A stretch of 64,000 nucleotides of DNA from Bacteroides faecium (GCF_012113595.1 NZ_CP050831.1:2852001-2916000); one strand, 5' to 3'; counted from the stretch's first letter, positions 17,160-28,800 are shown. The notes: generated by a model not told the origin, from the sequence alone. A program made the numbers and translations.

Positions 17160-18631
17160 TTTTTAGGGAACAGGTGGTTGACCAGGCTGTTCATATATAC
17201 TTCAAGATTCGTATATTCCGGACTTAAAGTATATTTGGCTCCGTCGGACGAATCATTAGGGTTCAGGTTATGTTTCTTTTCCCATTCGTCGGGGATACCG
17301 TCGCCGTCTGTGTCTGCCAAAGCCGGTTCTGATTTGTACTCGGGCCATCCGCCTACATCGGACGGTTGGTCAACCATTCCGTTCGTACTTCCGTGAGAGC
17401 CTTCATAAGTATAAGTTCCTTTTTCAGTTTCTTCTACGATACGTTGGTCTACGGCATCACGGCGATAGGAAGCGCCTGCAAATTGGAGAACGTCTTTATA
17501 GGCTTTCTTTGCCGGTTGCAGTGAAGTATGTTCCGCTATGTCAAATGCTTTCTTAGACAACATTTCTTTCTCGGTTGCGAAGTCTTTTTTGATAACTAAG
17601 CCGTAGGTATTGTCCATATTCACTTTATAAAGAGCTTCTTTCTGTTTGTCTGTCAACTTAGAACAAGTAGGGTCCATATAGTTTCCTTTGAAGTGGAATA
17701 CTCCGTGAACACCTGCGGCATTCTTGTTTTTGCCGTCATCGGCATAAGCTGTGAATAAGCGTTTGAACGAGCCTTTCGTTGCGCTGAAAGGACCGGGCTT
17801 GTAGTAGTTGTTGATGAAATTGTAAGAACCGCCTTCGCCGGCATAAGCGCCATCGCTGCCGTAATTGTAAATCACGTTATTGAATAGCTCTACCTTTTCA
17901 TCTTCCGGTCTGCCTGTATAGCGGCTTCCGCAAAGGCGGGGAGTACGGTTGGTGTGATGAGCGAGCAGATTATGATGGAAAGTGGCAGGCTGTCCGCCCC
18001 AGATGCCGCCGTAGCCGTGTGCCCCTTTCTCATGGATAGAGTTGGCAAGGCTTTCGCTGATAAGACACCATTGGAGAGTGAAGTTGCGGTTGTCGTAGAA
18101 GGTGGCACATTCATCCGTACACCAGCTCATGGAGCAATGGTCGATGATAATGTTTTGGTGAGCTTTCGTGCCGTTCATGGCATCATCACCTTTTTGTTTG
18201 ATGTCGACTCCCATACGCGAGCGGATGAAGCGGACGATCACGTTGTCCGCCTGGATGGAGAAAGTATAGTTCTTTAGGCAGATACCGTCACCCGGAGCTG
18301 TTTGTCCGGCAATGGTGACATCTCCGTTATTTACTCTTAGCGGTTTTTGAAGTTCAATGATTCCGCTTACGGCAAAAACGATGGTGCGGGGACCTTTCTT
18401 GCCGACAGCCCAGCGGAAAGTTCCTTCTGAGCCGTCGTCGGCCAATGACGTTACTGTGTAGACTGCGCCGCCGGCACCGCCGGTTGTGTACTTTCCGGCA
18501 CCGTCGGCACCGGGGAAAGCGATAATTTTGCTGCGGTCGGGAGCAGGATAGTCCTTTCCCTTTGTTACGGCATTGGTTGTTGAAAGGCAAGTGGTTAAAA
18601 TACAGAGTGTTACTAATAATGTTTTACTCAT
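17156..18631 (-). CDS. pectate lyase, PL1 family (minus arm, last gene)
   Basis: The protein has 491 residues. A type I signal peptide of about 21 residues ends at TNA. The PL1 beta-helix starts at IIAFPGADGAGKYTTGG and shows the Ca-site block DHCSMSWCTDE near 164, HHNLLAHH, and the catalytic-loop motif RTPRLCGSRY near 229. The C-terminus carries an acidic DTDGDGIPDEWE segment, a calcium-binding thrombospondin-3-like motif, followed by YTNLEVYMNSLV. It cleaves de-esterified homogalacturonan by beta-elimination. Unlike its upstream neighbour it has no lipobox and so is probably periplasmic or secreted. It starts 12 bp after the previous PL1 gene. Confidence 0.95.
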   Translation of the reverse strand: MSKTLLVTLCILTTCLSTTNAVTKGKDYPAPDRSKIIAFPGADGAGKYTTGGAGGAVYTVTSLADDGSEGTFRWAVGKKGPRTIVFAVSGIIELQKPLRVNNGDVTIAGQTAPGDGICLKNYTFSIQADNVIVRFIRSRMGVDIKQKGDDAMNGTKAHQNIIIDHCSMSWCTDECATFYDNRNFTLQWCLISESLANSIHEKGAHGYGGIWGGQPATFHHNLLAHHTNRTPRLCGSRYTGRPEDEKVELFNNVIYNYGSDGAYAGEGGSYNFINNYYKPGPFSATKGSFKRLFTAYADDGKNKNAAGVHGVFHFKGNYMDPTCSKLTDKQKEALYKVNMDNTYGLVIKKDFATEKEMLSKKAFDIAEHTSLQPAKKAYKDVLQFAGASYRRDAVDQRIVEETEKGTYTYEGSHGSTNGMVDQPSDVGGWPEYKSEPALADTDGDGIPDEWEKKHNLNPNDSSDGAKYTLSPEYTNLEVYMNSLVNHLFPKK

Positions 18632-18643
18632 AAGGCTATGATC

Positions 18644-20278
18644 TTATTTGATGGGATATAAATTCTTGACTATATCATTTAAATAGACTTCCAAATTAGT
18701 ATATTCTGTGCTCAACTGATACTTGACACCATCGCCTGGATCATTCGGATTCAGTTTGTTGGCTGTTTCCCAACTGTCGGGAATACCATCACCATCCGTA
18801 TCCAACGGAGTGTTTTCGGATTGGTAAACCGGCCATCCGCCTACATCCTGTTGCGAGTCAATAATGCCATTCCGGCTGGTAGAACTGAATTTACCTTCAC
18901 GGGTTTCGGTCACAATACGCTCATCTACGGCATCCCGTTTATGAGATGCGCCTGCATATTCCAAAACTGCTTCGTAAGCGTCTTTTGCTGACTGCGTAAA
19001 GGTAGCAACATCATTTGAAATAACAAATTCTATTTGAGACTTTAAGGCGTTTTCGTCATTATTGGGATAGGGAAGAGTCGTTTTGGTATCATTAATACTT
19101 ATATCCGGATTGGGTTGTAACCCGACCCAGTTGTCATTATTGACCGCAGTGATGAGTTCTTGATACTTTGAGTTAATATACGCTGATGTGCCGTCAAAGT
19201 AATTCCCTTTCAGATGGAAGACTCCCCATACACCTTGTTCCTGTATTACGCCGCCACCTTCAGCCGGACCAATGCAGGGGCTTGGAGCAAAAATACGGTT
19301 GATAACTGATTTTTTTGTATTGGTGGCTGCTCCGGGTTTATAATAGTTGTTCACGAAGTTGTAGGAACCACCTTCACCGGCATATCCGCCGTTTCCATCT
19401 CCCCAGTTGTAGAATACATTATTGCGAAGGTCTACTCTTTCCGTATCAGGTAGCCCGGTATAGCGGCTGCCGCACAGGCGGGGAGTACGGCTTACGTGGT
19501 GTGCCAGCAAATTGTGGTGGAAGGTAGCGGGAGAACCGCCCCAAATGCCACCATAGCCATGAGAGCCTTTCGGATGAATGGAATTGGCTAAACTTTCGGA
19601 AATGATGCACCATTGCATAGTGAAGTTCGTATTGCCGTAGAAAGAAGCACATTCATCTGTACACCAACTCATTGAGCAATGGTCGATAATGATATTTTGC
19701 CGATTTCTACCGTAGAGTGCATCAGCGTCTTTAACTTGCTTTCCGGTTTCGTCTGTAACGCCAATCTCCTCGTCCCCCAAACGAAAACGCATGAAGCGCA
19801 TAATGACATTGTCTGCTTCGACGATGACGGGATATTTTTTTAGACAAATACCGTCGCCGGGTGCTGTTTGTCCGGCAATGGTGACATTTCCTTCTTTGAT
19901 TGTCAGGTTCTGTTGCAGCTCAATGATTCCGCTTACGGCAAATATAATAGTACGGGTGCCGGATTGGTTCAGAGCCCAGCGTAGTGTGCCTGCCGCGCCA
20001 TTGTCTTCAAGTGACGTCACTGTGTAGACCTTTCCGCCTGCTCCGCCGGTCGTATAGCGCCCTGCCCCGAAAGCTCCGGGGAAAGCGGCTATTTTGGTAC
20101 GGTCGGGAACGGGATGGTCTACCAATTCTTCATCATCCTTATCCGAATTACCGGAATCTTCTGAGTTGCCCGGAAAATAGGGATAACTATTGGTCAGTTG
20201 GGCTTCGTTGTCGGAACAAGCAGAGAACGAGGCAACCAAGCATGAAAGGAATGTTCCTACTAATATTTTGTGTATCAT
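18644..20278 (-). CDS. pectate lyase lipoprotein, PL1 family (minus arm)
   Basis: The protein has 544 residues. The lipoprotein signal ends SFSACSDN, followed by an acidic serine/glycine linker, which favours display at the cell surface. The PL1 domain runs from about 55 to 470 with DHCSMSWCTDE near 198, HHNLLAHH and SRTPRLCGSRYTG. The end again has DTDGDGIPDSWE. It is clearly homologous to the neighbouring PL1 at 17156 and to the plus-arm PL1 at 36490. The pairing of a surface lyase with a periplasmic one fits stepwise pectin breakdown. Confidence 0.95.
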   Translation of the reverse strand: MIHKILVGTFLSCLVASFSACSDNEAQLTNSYPYFPGNSEDSGNSDKDDEELVDHPVPDRTKIAAFPGAFGAGRYTTGGAGGKVYTVTSLEDNGAAGTLRWALNQSGTRTIIFAVSGIIELQQNLTIKEGNVTIAGQTAPGDGICLKKYPVIVEADNVIMRFMRFRLGDEEIGVTDETGKQVKDADALYGRNRQNIIIDHCSMSWCTDECASFYGNTNFTMQWCIISESLANSIHPKGSHGYGGIWGGSPATFHHNLLAHHVSRTPRLCGSRYTGLPDTERVDLRNNVFYNWGDGNGGYAGEGGSYNFVNNYYKPGAATNTKKSVINRIFAPSPCIGPAEGGGVIQEQGVWGVFHLKGNYFDGTSAYINSKYQELITAVNNDNWVGLQPNPDISINDTKTTLPYPNNDENALKSQIEFVISNDVATFTQSAKDAYEAVLEYAGASHKRDAVDERIVTETREGKFSSTSRNGIIDSQQDVGGWPVYQSENTPLDTDGDGIPDSWETANKLNPNDPGDGVKYQLSTEYTNLEVYLNDIVKNLYPIK

Positions 20279-20297
20279 CTTATTAACTTATTGATTC

Positions 20298-21983
20298 TTA
20301 TTCGCTTAAAGTACCATATTTATTAGCTGCTTTTACAACGTATCCGGTGTTAGTGTCACTTATTTCAAAAGACGTTCCAGTTGTCTGTCCGACGAAAGTC
20401 CCGTCTTCTTTGAAGATTAAGTAACAGATTGCCTTGTAGCGGGCATCCCAACTTAACGTCGTGTTGCTCAAGATGACGTTTTCAGGAGCTTGCAGTTTCT
20501 CCATGAATTTCTTGGGATTCCATCCGTCGGCACCGTTAATGATATTTTCGTAAGTATATCTGATATATTCAGAGTAGCTCAATTCTGTCTTGCCTGTGTA
20601 ATCGTATGTTACTTCATTTGTTCCTTCTTTGACTGTATATTGCGTTTTACGATTACTCATGTCTACCGCTTTTCCTTTTTTATCCGTTGTATTGTATTCA
20701 GCGTACAGAGCAGGCACAGCACCCATATCTCTCCAGCCTGCCGGATCAATGTCAAACTTCAGTTTGGTGTTCAGGAATACGGTGATAGGAGAGTTCTGCC
20801 AAGGTCTTCCGAGCGTTTGTGCAGTTCCTTTTCCTATTATGTAGTCAAGGCTTTCTGTTCCGTATTTCTCCGGGTCTACTTTATTGATTCCGTCGACCGT
20901 GCAATTATTGAATACATATCCCCATTTGGTTTCTTCCGTATGGTTGGCGGCGGTAATGACACTTCCATAGCGTACATTATATAATGTAGTGTTTTCTATC
21001 AATACATTACCATTTCCATAGAAATAGTCGACGGCGCCTTCTATCCAACAATCAGTAGCATAGTGGCGGGCATTGACACCATTGTCTGCGGATGACTGGA
21101 CTTTTGTCTGCCATGTATCCTGGAAAGACCTGAATTTACAATTATTGAAGGCGATACGGTCATTGGCTGTGTACATGGCTTCCGCCATTGGCCCGATAAG
21201 TTTTTCTATTCCCCATTTGTTTTCAAAGGAGATATTTTCAGCGTAAAAGTCTGTCGCGTAAATCATGGTTACGGCTTCCTGGAATCTTTCGCTTTGGTTG
21301 GCTTCGTTTCTCCATGAGTATTGCCATGCTTCTTCGCCGCCGTCGCCAGTGGCGTTGCTGGCGCTGGTCAGCATACGGGTTATAATTGTATTCTCTTTAT
21401 CTTGTCCGATCAGATGTATGAATGGCTTAATCTTAGGAACGTTGACAAATTCTTCATAAGTTCCTTTGGCTACAAAAATCAGATAAGGTTCCGTGCGGTT
21501 ACTTGGGGCTGCGTCGATAGCGGCTTGGATACTCGTGTAATCTCCATTTCCATTTGGTTCTACAATGGCATCGAATAACTTTGGCGTAACTTCTTCTTCC
21601 ATGACTTTGAAATTCAGGGTTAGTCCTTCGTAAGGATTACCGCTGTAATCGAGTAATGCACCGGCAGGAATCTTGAATGTACAATCCGTATTGTCTGAAG
21701 TGCTGTATTTATGGCGAACTACATTATTCAGAATAATAATGCGAATACCGTTACCGTTAAATGTGATGGAAGTATTGGGAGCCTGGCGCACTTTCTTGTT
21801 GAAAGTAAGTTCTATATAACCGCTATTGTCTTCCAATGTGGCACCTTCGGCAATGTTGGAAGATACGAGCGCTAATGCGCCCGTGTCTTCTGAATTATCG
21901 TCATCTTTGCATGCAAATGCTACTAATACCAGCATACAAAGGAATAGGTAACTGCTTATTTTATAAATATACTTTGTATTCAT
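20298..21983 (-). CDS. pectin methylesterase lipoprotein, CE8 family
   Basis: The protein has 561 residues. The lipobox is VAFACKDDD. Residues 35-130 form an Ig-like (Big_5-like) domain with LTFNKKV, then the CE8 beta-helix. Key motifs are all present: SFQDTW with Asp near 289, IEGAVDYFYG with nucleophile Asp near 318, and LGRPW near 393. It removes methyl esters from homogalacturonan to make substrate for the PL1 lyases encoded 19 bp downstream. A short C-terminal FnIII-like strand set follows (VILSNTTLSWDARY). The plus arm has no CE8 in the matching place. Confidence 0.94.
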   Translation of the reverse strand: MNTKYIYKISSYLFLCMLVLVAFACKDDDNSEDTGALALVSSNIAEGATLEDNSGYIELTFNKKVRQAPNTSITFNGNGIRIIILNNVVRHKYSTSDNTDCTFKIPAGALLDYSGNPYEGLTLNFKVMEEEVTPKLFDAIVEPNGNGDYTSIQAAIDAAPSNRTEPYLIFVAKGTYEEFVNVPKIKPFIHLIGQDKENTIITRMLTSASNATGDGGEEAWQYSWRNEANQSERFQEAVTMIYATDFYAENISFENKWGIEKLIGPMAEAMYTANDRIAFNNCKFRSFQDTWQTKVQSSADNGVNARHYATDCWIEGAVDYFYGNGNVLIENTTLYNVRYGSVITAANHTEETKWGYVFNNCTVDGINKVDPEKYGTESLDYIIGKGTAQTLGRPWQNSPITVFLNTKLKFDIDPAGWRDMGAVPALYAEYNTTDKKGKAVDMSNRKTQYTVKEGTNEVTYDYTGKTELSYSEYIRYTYENIINGADGWNPKKFMEKLQAPENVILSNTTLSWDARYKAICYLIFKEDGTFVGQTTGTSFEISDTNTGYVVKAANKYGTLSE

Positions 21984-22001
21984 AAGTTTTTCTTTTTATC
22001 G

Positions 22002-23879
22002 TTATTTATTCCAACGTTGGTCACCGTAGGCTTTGTACTCGTCAACTAAAACGGTGAAATCACCATCTGTTGGATTCGTAAAGAGTTGGGCATCTGTTAC
22101 ACCTTCTATCATCTCTCCAAAGATTCGGTTTTGCGCAAACGGACAATTAGACGTTCTGAAAGCCTCTGTTTGAGCAATTCCTGCTGCTGAAATTGAATTA
22201 GCGCTATTGTATGCTTGCGATGTGATACCCCCAAATAATGATTTGGAAATATTGATTAGAATAGTTCCACTTGAGGGACCTTCTATTAATGTAGTGCCGG
22301 CACCGAAAATAGTACATTGGTCAATATTGATAGTATAGTCGGATATTGCAGACTTCATTATTTTATAAGTATTATCCAGCGTTGATTGTACTAAGGATAT
22401 TGCTCCGAAAGTAGTTAATGCTCCACTATCGAAAGTGAAGATGCCGTAGTCACCGACCTTTGCAAATATACAGTTTTTGAATGTGCAATTATCCCATCTG
22501 CCAGCTCCCTCTTTTCTAATACGGATAATTCCTCGAGTAGCACTGAATTTACATGATTCCATGAGTAAATTAGTGATGTTACCTGTTGTGCCGGTGGCTT
22601 GGTCAATTATATAATTCCCGTTATTAGTTGCTGTGCCAGTGTTATACAAATGTAAATTATATAGCTCTATTTGGCTGAATGTACCATTGAATTTGAGTCC
22701 TTGAACTTTGATATTGGGCATGTTTCCGCTTTTTTCTCCATTTGCATCGGCTCCCCAAATTAGAAGAGAGTGAATCGAACTTGGTATTTCTTTTGTTCCA
22801 TTGGATAAGTCGATATCACCTGTTAATAGAAGTGCCAAATTTTCGACGCCTGCTTCATTGGTTAATGCATCATTCCATTCTGCTACATTCGAAACAGCTA
22901 TTTTTGTATAGTTGCTTGGAATACCTTTTGAGGTAGTAAAGCTTGTCATTGCACGAACATAAGTACCTCTCATCAAAGCGACTGTATAAGTCGTACTAGG
23001 CTCGAATCCGGTAATTTCCAATTGTCCCTGGCTGATTTGTTCGGCTGTCAATGCTGTATAATTATCACTGGAGCTTGGAGTCCTGTTACCTTCGCACCAT
23101 GCATAGTGGGATACAGTAGTAGTTCCTGTTTGTATAGCTTCGGGATCCCAAGCAAGCGTAACGGATGTTTTAGTAGCTTGCACACTACTGAATTCTACCA
23201 TCACGGGCATTACAGTCATAACGGTAGTTTCACCGCGTTTTACTTCTCCATTATAGATGGAAATGGTATATTCAGTTCCGGGTAATAGCCCGTCAATCAA
23301 TTTCTGTCCGGCGGCGGCTTCTTCTGCTGTAATGTTCTTTTGTTCCGGATTCTCTACTCCGGCTGTGATAATAACATGAGTTACTTCCAGACCGGCTTGC
23401 CAAGTAAGCAGTACAGATTCTTCCGTGATATTCTCGGAAGGTACAGTGCCAAGAATCTCCTCTTTATCCGTCTTGAAAGTGGCATCTTCCAAATAAATCC
23501 AACGGGATTCTTTGCCTGTGGCTACAGACTTGATTCTCAAGTAATAGGTTGTTTCACCTTGCAAGCCTGTCAGGGTGTAAGGTGATTTGTTTATGGATTT
23601 GTCTTCGCCATATACAATACTTCCCGAAGCACTGCCCATTGGTGTATCATTATCCATTTGTTCCAGACTTGCTTCGATGATGTAATAATCAGTTTTAGGA
23701 GTGGCGTCCCAGTTGACTTCTGCTGTGATGGCTGCCGGACTTACGGAAAAACTCGTAGTGCCGAACAGACGATTACCGTCTACTGTTTCCCAATCATTGC
23801 CGTCTACGCACGACGTAATGTTCAGGGAAGCCAGGAGTACGAAGACTCCTGTTTTTATAATGTGTGTTAACTTCTTCAT
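22002..23879 (-). CDS. surface lipoprotein with FnIII modules and C-terminal beta-helix (DUF4957/DUF5123-like)
   Basis: The protein has 625 residues. The lipobox is NITSCVDGND. Residues about 35-320 contain three fibronectin-III-like repeats (YYLRIKSVATGKES, TEYTISIYNGE, TTYTVALMRGT). The C-terminal 300 residues are rich in N-x-T and short strand turns (LLMESCKF, FKNCIFAKV), like a right-handed beta-helix. It sits directly after susD in the SusE/F slot, so a pectin-binding surface role is likely. No catalytic residues are recognisable. Homologues in this window are at 34739, 42671, 52114 and 53824. Domain names are from memory and not searched. Confidence 0.85.
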   Translation of the reverse strand: MKKLTHIIKTGVFVLLASLNITSCVDGNDWETVDGNRLFGTTSFSVSPAAITAEVNWDATPKTDYYIIEASLEQMDNDTPMGSASGSIVYGEDKSINKSPYTLTGLQGETTYYLRIKSVATGKESRWIYLEDATFKTDKEEILGTVPSENITEESVLLTWQAGLEVTHVIITAGVENPEQKNITAEEAAAGQKLIDGLLPGTEYTISIYNGEVKRGETTVMTVMPVMVEFSSVQATKTSVTLAWDPEAIQTGTTTVSHYAWCEGNRTPSSSDNYTALTAEQISQGQLEITGFEPSTTYTVALMRGTYVRAMTSFTTSKGIPSNYTKIAVSNVAEWNDALTNEAGVENLALLLTGDIDLSNGTKEIPSSIHSLLIWGADANGEKSGNMPNIKVQGLKFNGTFSQIELYNLHLYNTGTATNNGNYIIDQATGTTGNITNLLMESCKFSATRGIIRIRKEGAGRWDNCTFKNCIFAKVGDYGIFTFDSGALTTFGAISLVQSTLDNTYKIMKSAISDYTINIDQCTIFGAGTTLIEGPSSGTILINISKSLFGGITSQAYNSANSISAAGIAQTEAFRTSNCPFAQNRIFGEMIEGVTDAQLFTNPTDGDFTVLVDEYKAYGDQRWNK

Positions 23880-23899
23880 AATTGTTTGATAATTGGGTA

Positions 23900-25861
23900 T
23901 TAGTCTGAAAATCCGTATGAGTTATGCAACATTCCGTTGGATGCTGAAATGGTAGTAGAGGCGATTGGTAACAAATAGCGGTTGATTACTGGTACATCAT
24001 TTCCCACCAATCCACTGGAAATAGAAAGTAGGTTGATTGTATACTGCGTTTGTCCTTTGTTGTCCGTTCTTTCTTTACCCCAGAAATTGTTGCTGTCCTG
24101 ATAGTCACCCGTAGTTTTTCCGCTAGGGATGCCATGCCAGGTAACGCTATTGATGTCGATAGAAGTCCGGGTATCATCCGTATAGTTGAAATAGACTTTT
24201 TCCGGGTATGAATCTGTACTACTATATAATTGGGTTTCGTAGTCTGACTTGAATTGTTTGATTTTACCGGACAGCAAATTCCAACGGATTAGATCGAATT
24301 TACGGAAACCTTCTCCTGCCAGTTCCCAGGCATTTTCGTCTACAACTGCATTGAAGAAAGCATCTTTTTCAGTGATGGCGTCGATGTAGCTTTTTGCAGC
24401 AGCCTTATCAGCATCGGCATAAGCGCGCAAGTGTACCTCTTCGAGTGCTTTTCTTGCAGTAGGGATGCTTGTGGAAGCTCCTGTGTAGCTTCCGTCCGGT
24501 CCGTTGGCTAACTCATTCAGCACCTCGGCGTACATCAGTAATACCTGCGGATAACGCATACGGACGCAATTGATTCCCGACATCCATTTGGCTTTTCCGG
24601 TGGCGATGGCTACCTGGCGCCATTCTTCATTCATTTGCCGGATATCCCATTTGCCGCAATAAATGGCGAAAGGAGTGTTCCCTAGCATTTTCTCTTTTAA
24701 GACATTGCTTTCTGTTTTTAATTGGAGATTGCAACAAGTGATGTCACGACGTTGGTCGCCTTCCCGGAATGACCAGAAGTAGGGAGCGGTGACTTTCAAT
24801 TTGCCGGAAGAGTTTCCTTGTTCACCGTACAGGGTACTTGAACCGTTTATACGTACACCGACAGTGTAGCCCAGTTCTCCGCTGACTCCAAGTCCCATAG
24901 GGATTTCGAAGATATTCTCACGATATGTTTCATCCAACTGGCGTTGGTTTATCAGATACCATTCGTTGGCAAATGACGGATTCAGTTGATGGGTACCGTT
25001 ATCAATAACAGCCGCCAAATGTTTCAGTGCCAGTTCATACATTTTCGTGCGGGTAGCGTCGTCACAGCGTTGTGTCGGATAAGCCGGGTCGGAGTAAAGG
25101 TTTGCAGTGACATATCCTGCTTTCGATTTTTCACGAATTCCCCAACCTGCACGGGTCAGTGCTATATTGGCTAATAATGAGTGCGCATATCCTTTGGTGA
25201 CACGTTCGGTAGTGTATGAAGAAACTTCTCCTGCCCAAGGTAACAAGGTAGTCGCCGTTTCCAAATCCTTGATAAGTTCTTCCATGATAATGTCACGGTC
25301 GCTTTTCCCTATATAAACATTGCTTAAATCAGGATTGGAAGATTCACTCTTATAGGGAATGTCTCCAAAAAGACGAATCAGATCAAAATATGCCATGGCC
25401 CGGATGGTCAAGGCTTCACCCTTGAAACGCTCCATGGCCCGTTGGTCATTACCCCCTGCTGTTAGTAACGAACTGTTATCCAGTCCTTCCACAATCAGGT
25501 TTGCATTCTCGATAATCGTGTACATCGCATCCCATACGTTGGCCAGTTTCGACCATCCGGGACTGACATTATAATTCATGGCACCACGTTCGTGGGTCGT
25601 ATTGCCTGTATCCGTACCCAGACCGTCTACCAGTTCGCAGTCGGAGTTAGTACCCAGAATAATAGGAATATCCCGGGAGTAAGTTGCGTCTTGTGTCATT
25701 TGTCCATAGAGCTTGTTGACAGCCAACTCTGTGAAGAAAGTCGACTCAAATACATTTTCTCCCGATTGTTCGGAAGGAGCTGTCTGATCAAGGAAATCCG
25801 AACATGCCGTGGTCGTCAGAAGACTGGTGGCGAGGAATACTATCTTTACTATATTTTTCAT
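23900..25861 (-). CDS. SusD-family pectin-oligosaccharide-binding lipoprotein (minus arm)
   Basis: The protein has 653 residues. The lipobox is TTACSDFLDQ. The helical core includes KGEALTIRAMAYFDLIRLFGD and the C-terminal block WELAGEGFRKFDLIRWNLL, both standard for SusD. It lies 25 bp downstream of its susC. The whole protein aligns by eye with the plus-arm SusD at 32753, sharing the start (SDFLDQ.PSE) and the end (NRYLLPIASTTIS against NRHLLPLGATTIS, then NG.L.NSYGF). Likely ligand: homogalacturonan fragments. Confidence 0.95.
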   Translation of the reverse strand: MKNIVKIVFLATSLLTTTACSDFLDQTAPSEQSGENVFESTFFTELAVNKLYGQMTQDATYSRDIPIILGTNSDCELVDGLGTDTGNTTHERGAMNYNVSPGWSKLANVWDAMYTIIENANLIVEGLDNSSLLTAGGNDQRAMERFKGEALTIRAMAYFDLIRLFGDIPYKSESSNPDLSNVYIGKSDRDIIMEELIKDLETATTLLPWAGEVSSYTTERVTKGYAHSLLANIALTRAGWGIREKSKAGYVTANLYSDPAYPTQRCDDATRTKMYELALKHLAAVIDNGTHQLNPSFANEWYLINQRQLDETYRENIFEIPMGLGVSGELGYTVGVRINGSSTLYGEQGNSSGKLKVTAPYFWSFREGDQRRDITCCNLQLKTESNVLKEKMLGNTPFAIYCGKWDIRQMNEEWRQVAIATGKAKWMSGINCVRMRYPQVLLMYAEVLNELANGPDGSYTGASTSIPTARKALEEVHLRAYADADKAAAKSYIDAITEKDAFFNAVVDENAWELAGEGFRKFDLIRWNLLSGKIKQFKSDYETQLYSSTDSYPEKVYFNYTDDTRTSIDINSVTWHGIPSGKTTGDYQDSNNFWGKERTDNKGQTQYTINLLSISSGLVGNDVPVINRYLLPIASTTISASNGMLHNSYGFSD

Positions 25862-25886
25862 AAAACTGTTGTCTTTTGCGTTAAAA

Positions 25887-28800
25887 TTAGAATGTTACGT
25901 TTATTCCCCCTACGAACGAGCGGCTTTTGGGATAAGCTGCATAATCGATGCCGGGAGTCATTGCGTTCCGCTTGCTGCTGGTGTCCACTTCCGGGTCGGT
26001 GCCGGAGTAGTTGGTTATGCAAAAGAGGTTATAACCGGTTGCATAAATGCGGACGTTCTGCATATAACATTTACGTACCCATGCTTTAGGAAGGGAATAA
26101 CCGATAGTAATGTTGTTGACACGCAAGAAAGATGCGTTTTCAACTGCATAATCAGTCAGTTGCATTTGAGTGACTGCCACCGGATTGTAGATACTGGCAT
26201 TGGCATTGATCTGGTTCAGGCGGGAAATGATTCCGGCTTCGCCCCCATAGTAGGCAAGTGCTTCGCTGTTGATAGTTCTGCCCAGGTTATATCCCGTTTC
26301 AGGGTCAATCCATGTATAGCGTTTGCCGGATGCAAAGTCACTGTTTAGGTTGTAACCATGTCCGGAACCAACAAAGAAAGAAGTCGCCAGTTTCGTAGCA
26401 TTGACAATCTTATTTCCAATAGAGAAGTTAAAGAAGAGGGTGAAGTCGAAGTTGCCGGCACGACCGTTGAATCCGAATCCACCATTGACCGGTGCTACCG
26501 TATTGCCTAACTTTTGTTTGACAGGTTCTCCGTTCTCATCGCATTGTACTTTAAGTCCGCCCGGATAGTAGCTGCCACCGGTAAGGCTCACGCTATTGTC
26601 TTTCAAACCGTCTTTCAATACCCAGTTTGTTACGTTCATAATCAATTCGCCTTCGGGATTGGTAACGGGATCGTAAGCAGTGTAGAAACCATTGGTCTTA
26701 TAGCCCCAGATTTCGCCTAAACGACCGCCTTCTTCTACACGGAAATCTTCGTATTTGGCAATGGTGCTTCCGCCCCAACTGCTGCTTTGCCACGGATTCT
26801 CCGTATTCAATTTCTCAATCCGGTTGCGGTTGTAGGAGATATTGAAATTGAAATTCAGTCCGAATTTCTTCTTATCGGCAATAACTGCGTTTACGGATAG
26901 TTCCACACCTTTGTTGGATGTGCTTCCGAAGTTCTGATATTGGTAGTTGTAACCGGAGTTTGACGGAATCTCTGTTCTCATTAGCAAGTCATTGGTCGTG
27001 TTCCAGTAAAGGTCGATAGAACCGGACAGGCGATTGTTCCAGAAGCCGTAATCAATACCGAAATTCCGGGTAACGGTTGTTTCCCATTTCAGTTTTGAGT
27101 TATATAAATAGCTTCCTAATTCCAGCATGCTGGTGCGGTCGCCATTAAAGAAAGGAGCACGGGCGGTGTTGCTGGAGAGAGAGTAGGCGGTATATGTCAG
27201 ACCGGAATTGATACGGTTGTTACCTGCTGTACCATAACTTAAACGTAGTTTCAGGCTGGAAAGCCAATCTTGGGTATCCTGCATGAATTTCTCGTCGGAC
27301 ATACGCCATGCCAATGCTACTGACGGAAATACTCCCCATTGGTTACCTTTGGCAAATTTGCTTGAGCCATCGGCACGTACTGTTACCGTGAGAAGGTATT
27401 TATCCATTAATGTATAATTGGCGCGTCCGAAGAATGAGAGCAGGTTCTCTTTGGCAGAAAGCGTTGTCTGATTTGGGAGGGCTGTACCCGCACCTGCGGT
27501 AGACAGCACTTCGTCGATACTCATACTGGTAGGAAAGGCTACGGAAGTGTTTTCCAATGCTTTTTTCTGGCTGCTGCTTACCTCATGTCCCAATAACACA
27601 TTGATTTTATCGCGTCCACCGAATAACTTTTTATTGTCGTAAGTCAATGTATTTGCATTACGCCAGTTTTGGGTGGTAATCCGGGTAAATACAGCTTGTG
27701 GCTGACCATTATAACCTAGCTTTGAGTTTTGGGCGCCGTCTGCATTCCATACTTGATCGGTATCCTCATACTTCCAGCCATATCCGAACTCAGAACGGAA
27801 AGTAAAGTCTTTAAATGGTTTCCAGTTGACTCCTACATTATAATTCTGATTGAATGTCGTTTTCTTCTTATATACTCCTAATAAACGCTCCAATGGATTT
27901 TTTGTTGAATACAGGCTGTTTGCGTCATCATCGGTGGTGTCATAGGACAGCGGGTTGACCGGACGGAAGCGGGTCGCATTAGCTACGATAGAGTTGGCAG
28001 CGTTCGATTCGTTTGTATCGGCACCGCCGCTCAAGCCGTCCAATGTGCTGTAACTCATGCGGGCATTGAAGTCTAAAGAAATCCACTTGTTTAATTCGGA
28101 ATTAATCTTGGCATTGACATTATCTTTATTAAAGCCGGAACCGAGCATGATACTCTTTTCGTCATTATGCGCATAGCTGATGTTATATTTCAACTGCTTG
28201 CTGCCGCCACTTACGTTTACATTATATTGCGCCTGATTACCGGTACGCCCGAATATCTCATCTTGATAATCGGTACCGCTCATCGTTTTCCATATATCCA
28301 TATCCTCAAAAAGACCATATTCCTCTGTTCTTCCTGCTTCATATTGATAGGCTACATAATCATACGGACTAAGTACCTTATTGAGCTTGGTTACTTTCTT
28401 GAAACCGTATGATGCTCCGAAGTCTACCTGGACCTTGCCTTCTTTACCGCTTTTAGTGGTAATAATGATAACGCCGTTAGCACCGCGTGCACCATAAATG
28501 GCGGTGGAAGAAGCATCTTTCAATACGTCGATATTTTGTATTTCGGAAGGCGCTATGTCACTGATACTGGAAACTGGAAACCCATCTACAATATATAAAG
28601 GTGAGTTGTCTTGCGACAGGGAACCACCGCCACGGACACGGATTTTCACATCTGCGTCGGGGGCGCCTTCAGTAGTAGTGATACTTACACCGGCGAGTTT
28701 TCCTGTTAATGCTTCGGTTGCACTGGCTACCGGAATGGTTGCCAGGTCTTTAGAACTTACAGAGGCTACGGAACCTGTCAAATCCCGTTTGCTCACCGTA